A stretch of 64,000 nt of DNA, from assembly GCF_964355755.1 (NCBI RefSeq), contig NC_092670.1, positions 37,681,795-37,745,794 of the forward strand, read 5' to 3'. The stretch comes from Antedon mediterranea. Taxonomy: Eukaryota; Echinodermata; Crinoidea; Comatulida; Antedonidae. The position numbers were made by a program, and so were the translations under genes. Shown here in pieces: positions 59,702 to 64,000 of the stretch; the stretch's first letter is position 1, and each line of letters starts with the position of its first letter. The notes under the pieces are model-generated. The model had not been told where the DNA came from, ran no database searches, and saw nothing but the letters and a program-made list of their open reading frames with translations.

Positions 59702-59886
59702 TATGGGCGGCCATTAGAGCCATAATAATACAAAAATTAAAACAAAGAACAATGTCTAAAAAAACTACAAAGCAAAATGTTTTGATTTTTATTTTCCTTT
59801 GTAGTTTTTTTAGTTCGTTGATTTTTTAAACCTTCGTTGTTTTTGACATGTTTTTACTATTATGGCCATAATGGCCGCCCATACAG
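59702..59886. mobile_element. Foldback MITE, TATGGGCGGCCATTA ends
   Basis: The left arm TATGGGCGGCCATTAGAGCC pairs with the right arm GGCCATAATGGCCGCCCATA. Inner pairs include AAAACTACAAAG and CTTTGTAGTTTT. It lies 19 bp after the last visible ZP exon and creates a spurious open frame running through that exon's donor. Confidence 0.85.
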
Positions 59887-61477
59887 CAAGGCCAGATTCC
59901 CTTGGTTAGTTCAGTTAGTATGAAATTCAAGTAAGATTTCTTATAGATCGATAGTTACATTATTATATAAACACACGTTCACAGTAAACTTTATACAGTA
60001 ATTTGCTTAATTTAATGTTTTTAAGAATGTATTTCTAACATGAGCACCAAACAGTCGAGTGATAGCCTCACAAGAGCTTCAATTATGTGAAAACCCCTTT
60101 TGGTGAACAGACACAAATTGTACCGAAGTGTGCACTTTATTCCCTCGATATTGTTTACTTTATTGCTATACTTAGAAGATTAAGTTTTGTCATTTTATAA
60201 ATTTCCCTTTTTATTTGTAGGGTGTATACTACTAGGCCTATTTTATTATTTAGGAAAACTAAAGCCCACGCGTATTGTTTTTCGATATAGTATGACACAA
60301 ATACTTAAAATGTTAAGGCCTACACCCTTTTTGTTTCTCTACATGTGCACAGGTGTAAAGTAAACAAACTTGGCGGGTACACATTGTATTGCAACTATAA
60401 TTCTGGTTGTACTATTGTGATGAATGATTGATGAAAATGCTTGACCGGGTCGACGTGTAGAATTCGTAATTGTGGTTGGCGTGAAAAGGCCACACTTCTG
60501 TACTTTTCTTAATGACATTTAAACGTTTCTTTTTAAAATTAAACAATAATCCCACGCAGTAGAATTTTGAGGTGAGGTATTGCAGGTACTAGATCCTGGT
60601 TGAACAAGAAAATATGCAAAATGTAACGGGTTGCTTGGTGGTTCTATGAACAAATAAAATCGGACAAAACATGTTTACAGTCGCTTATTGTAAGATGTGG
60701 TGTGACCTTTTAAAAAGTATTTGATAGTGAATGATGTATTAGGGTGGGGTCTGCCACGTGACGGGGCCTCAGAGCTGAAAGAACAATTCAAATTTGCATT
60801 GTCGTTTCAGCATGACTTATGACGTATTTTACAACTGAAGAGAAAACGCAAGATTTTACACATTGCGACCGAATCTTTAGTGGCACTTGAGAGTCTGCCG
60901 CCACCTCAGGCCCACTGGTCGGGGAATATTTAGTATGGACCTATTTATTATGTCCCCGGAAATTGCATTCGTAATGTTTGGAGGGTAAATTGTGCTGATG
61001 ATCCACCGAAAAAAAAATCAACGCAGCCCAGGTTTTTCCCTTTTATTTAGTCATAATGTACACGACACATTTTTTTACATCATTTACATTGCATCGCGAT
61101 ATCGAAATCGAATATCGATTTGAACATTTTTCGGCCAGATCAAACCGTGTTGTTAAAATAAAGGCGCTTACGTAGCTGAAATATCGTTTTTTTTTTGTTT
61201 TTTCATCAAGCTACCCCGCGGCCCAAATTTGGACCACAGTTTGCGGAACGTTGATTTAAGTGTATAAAAACTGTCTCGTCTCAGTTTTCAGAAAACATTT
61301 TTGAGCGAGGTCCAAATTCACGTATAGGGCCTAAGAAAACTTTATTAGAGATGAGACCATAATAACATATGATAATAAAATCGTAAAACACCGCCAGGTA
61401 ACAAGTGAAAACGTATCCAGAATCGTGAATTTGATCCGAATGCGCACCCTTCGGAATTTATAAAAAGGTTTGTTCAT
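59887..61477. other. Stretch downstream of the last visible ZP exon, nothing recognised
   Basis: I searched for a further ZP-C exon (cysteine pair, basic cleavage site, transmembrane segment) with in-phase splice sites and found none. It is either intron of the ZP gene or intergenic. Confidence 0.5.
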
Positions 61478-61790
61478 AAAGCTTGGTTCCCACTAGAACG
61501 TAACGCAAGGACGTAAACGCAACGCAAGCGTTTTAACCAATGACAAACGAAGTTATAGAAAGTTAGCAATTCACAAGCGAATAAGCCATCGCTTGTGATT
61601 GGTCAATTCACTTGCGTTGCGTTACGTCCTTGTGTTGCGTCGCTAGTGGGAATCACGCTATAAGGACGTAAGCGCAACAACGCAAGTGATGTGACCAATC
61701 ACACACGATGAATTATTCAAACTGTTACTTGTCATTGGTCAACTCGCTAATGTTGGTCCTTCGTCAATTCCGCTGAGAAGTCCTAATGGA
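61478..61790. mobile_element. Palindromic MITE, CTAGTGGGAACCAAGC family, full copy plus partial
   Basis: The full copy 61478-61661 runs from AAAGCTTGGTTCCCACTAGA to TCGCTAGTGGGAATCACGCT, in the opposite internal orientation to the 38176 copy. A partial copy follows (AAGGACGTAAGCGCAACAAC, GTGACCAATCACACACGATG). Confidence 0.88.
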
Positions 61791-62059
61791 AATGAATCTA
61801 GCTAGCTTTAGCCATTATTTTTTTCAATTTCCAATCATAATTATTATAAGCGCACGTACCACGCCATGATTACATGCGATACGGTTTTTTTTTTCAATTC
61901 TCGAATGATGAGATATGACTCCAAAATATAACCTCCAAAATGTATGATTTCCGGTTTTGAAGATAGTAAATTTAAGATTTGATATGAATTTAGAAAAACT
62001 ATTAAGTAGCTAAAGTACCGTTAAAAACGACGAGTCTTCCGCTGGACTATGTCTATATA

Positions 62060-63380
62060 CAGGGGCGCAGCCAGCAAAGAATTAAAGGGGGGGTCAACCA
62101 ATATGTGAGTATTTTGCGAGCGAAGTGAGCAACCATGGGCTGGGGGCCAGGGGGCCGCCAAGGGCCCCCGGTTGGGGTCCAGGGGGCTTCGCCCCCTGGA
62201 AGCTTTGGCGGTCTAGGGCAATCTAGATCATTTGAATCGGTTTACGCACACACAAATATGACAATGTTAACACTAAAAAACTGAAACAAAGAAAACAAAA
62301 AACAACTCTCATTTTCATTACAGAACATTTTTATATTCCAGGCTGCCACAGACAAACACCTTTTTTCTTGCTTGTTTGTTAATTTGTGTAGAGAGGCTGT
62401 AAACTCAGAGGAGGAATTATTTGAATTCCTCCCTTTTCACCAATACAAAAGTTGCATGAAATGAACGTAGAGATGCAAAAGTTTGAAAAAAGAAATTAGA
62501 ATGATAGCATGGAGGGAGTGATATTATTAAATGAGAACCGTAAGGTTAGAGTTCATACACTGTGCAAGTCCAAGAAGCTATCTTGGCTCCGTGTGTATGT
62601 GAGACGCTTATCATACCCAGTACATACAATATTTTGTTTAAAAATATACCTATTTTGTTCGAATGTATAGTATAGGTGATAGCTTATACATAATTGTAAT
62701 AACTAACTTCTAAATTATTATCATACATTTTACGTTAGTTACTATAACGGCGCTCTTGACATCGCGTGATGCATCTTTAAACATAAGTTTGGAACATACA
62801 TTCTTCTTGGCTTGGAGACAGAATTCGCGAATGACATTCTCTGTATTAATGTTCATGTTAAAGTGTATGTTCATGAGGCACAATCCCAAAAGCTGCTCAT
62901 AAGACATGTGATTTCCCAAACAGGTTTTCGTTCTCCATAAAGTCGAAAAACTCAGACGTTACGGGCATAGGCCTACGCGATTAGAAGAAGTGCACGCACA
63001 TTCGGGAACACATCTGGATCCGCTAATTTTACACAGTCGCTTCCATCACTGAAGCTCGGAATGAAGATGTTCGTGTCTTGGCAGATCATCGTACCAAATT
63101 CAAGTTCCTTGAAGACTTCTTCAACATTACACTTCACTATAGACTCGGGTGCTACGCCAAATATTTTAAAGCATGGCCTGTTATCGGCAGAAAAACGGGT
63201 TTTTAACTCGGTTTGTAATCAAGAAGTTGATTTGGTAATACTGCTCGGTAGTAATCTTCCACAGTATCTCCAGGATGATTTGATCTGTATTGTTGTCTCA
63301 TGTTTTTTATTTATTTTTTCTAAAAAAAAGGGGGGTCAGGACCCCCGTGACCCCCCCCCCCCCCACTGGCTGCGCCCCTG
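62060..63380 (-). mobile_element. Decayed hAT DNA transposon, CAGGGGCGCAGCCAG ends
   Basis: Perfect 15-bp inverted ends, CAGGGGCGCAGCCAG and CTGGCTGCGCCCCTG, enclose 1321 bp. C- and G-runs sit just inside both ends. CAGGGG starts are typical of hAT elements, and a hAT transposase remnant is on the minus strand. I did not find the expected 8-bp target duplication; the flanks are TCTATATA and ATATAGTG. Confidence 0.8.
62710..62952 (-). pseudogene. hAT transposase C-terminal dimerisation region, remnant
   Basis: The minus-strand frame reads SFSTLWRTKTCLGNHMSYEQ, then LLGLCLMNIHFNMNIN and ENVIREFC. This follows the hAT dimerisation-domain pattern: SFS.L..IK..L...M...RL..L....I, then VI..F. The DDE core is gone; only a short piece that may come from it (EDYYRAVLPNQLL) is readable near 63260. 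Confidence 0.75.
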
Positions 63381-64000
63381 ATATAGTGACAATGTTGCCA
63401 AATCCGTTGAGTAGTTTTGACGTAATCTTGCTAATTAGTCGCATACCCCAGATACACTAGCAAACGGAAGTAGCACAAAAGTAATTATGCCTTGTGAAGT
63501 AGGCCTATACAATGAGGCTAATTTCGTAGGCATAACATAAACGGAGAAAAATACCACAGTACTTTAAGAGATACAATAATATGACATCATTTTCTCCTTC
63601 TGTTGTGATTTGGTGAACATTCATATTTAGAACAAGTACGAATGTGCGATACTCGGAGTACAGCAGCAAAAAAAGCTGTAATGACGTCATAAGACCGGAT
63701 GTAACGTCACATACACATCAATAACCTCGCTACCAAATACGGCTATACGGTAACATCTTCGAGACGTGATATGGCTGCATTCGGTTTGATATTTTAAAAT
63801 CCGGCTCTATAGCTTTGAGGAAATGTCCCTGAAGTATATTCATGCCAAATCCCAGCTCAATACTACAACGAATAAGGGAGGAGTAGTACTTTATAAATCG
63901 CACTTTTTACTCAATAGTGTCGGATGGAGGAGAAGATGAGAGAGTCCTAGACTCGGGTACCCTGAGTAAAAACTGGTAATTTTGTAATGGAATTAAAATG
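63381..64000. other. Right end of window, nothing recognised
   Basis: No exon, RNA gene or clear repeat was identified between the hAT element and the window edge. Confidence 0.5.

Noticed and set aside
33300-61661. CRISPR array suggested by regularly recurring palindromes
   Set aside because: Copies are scattered over 28 kb, each about 180 bp with inverted ends, without spacers or cas genes, in a eukaryotic genome.

Overview
This is AT-rich eukaryotic genomic DNA with long introns, canonical GT/AG splice sites, dense repeats and no bacterial-style operons. The gene content (an I-domain-less integrin alpha and a secreted ZP-domain protein beginning SHYRGG), the frequent palindrome AGGCCT in non-coding DNA, the 5S- and tRNA-derived SINEs and the many MITEs suggest a marine invertebrate deuterostome, most likely an echinoderm. 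The species cannot be fixed from the sequence alone. Most of the longer open frames are satellite repeats or chance ORFs. The genes are split into many short exons, and all gene models here were built by hand from splice signals and phase continuity.

Layout. 1-7232: non-coding, with a 5S rRNA-derived SINE, an 80-bp tandem repeat and a 33-bp minisatellite; exon 1 of the integrin was not found. 7233-22383 (+): 24 exons of a laminin-binding-class (alpha3/6/7, PS1-like) integrin alpha subunit with propeller, thigh/calf region, furin site, transmembrane segment and a KCGFFER tail. A second, alternative last exon (20832-20918) encodes a different VGFFER tail. 22384-33700: intergenic, holding a 29-bp CpG-rich satellite, a decayed integrase plus OTU-protease element (25989-27660), a foldback element, a LINE 3' end carrying a 94-bp array, and several duplications. 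33711-37604 (+): promoter motifs and up to four exons of an unrecognised small secreted protein; one splice junction is unresolved. 37605-47280: transposon-rich, with nested MITEs, an element bounded by inverted minisatellites, a Harbinger element inserted in a LINE, a second LINE 3' end and a tRNA-derived SINE. 47294-59682 (+): TATA box and 14 exons of a secreted SHYRGG-module plus ZP-domain protein whose 3' end is not found in the window. 59683-64000: a foldback element, MITEs and a decayed hAT transposon.

The two well-supported genes both encode extracellular-matrix or cell-surface proteins, but nothing in the sequence shows that they work together. The window's most distinctive features are the two alternative integrin tails, the unrecognised secreted gene, and the layered transposon insertions, several of which can be dated relative to one another.
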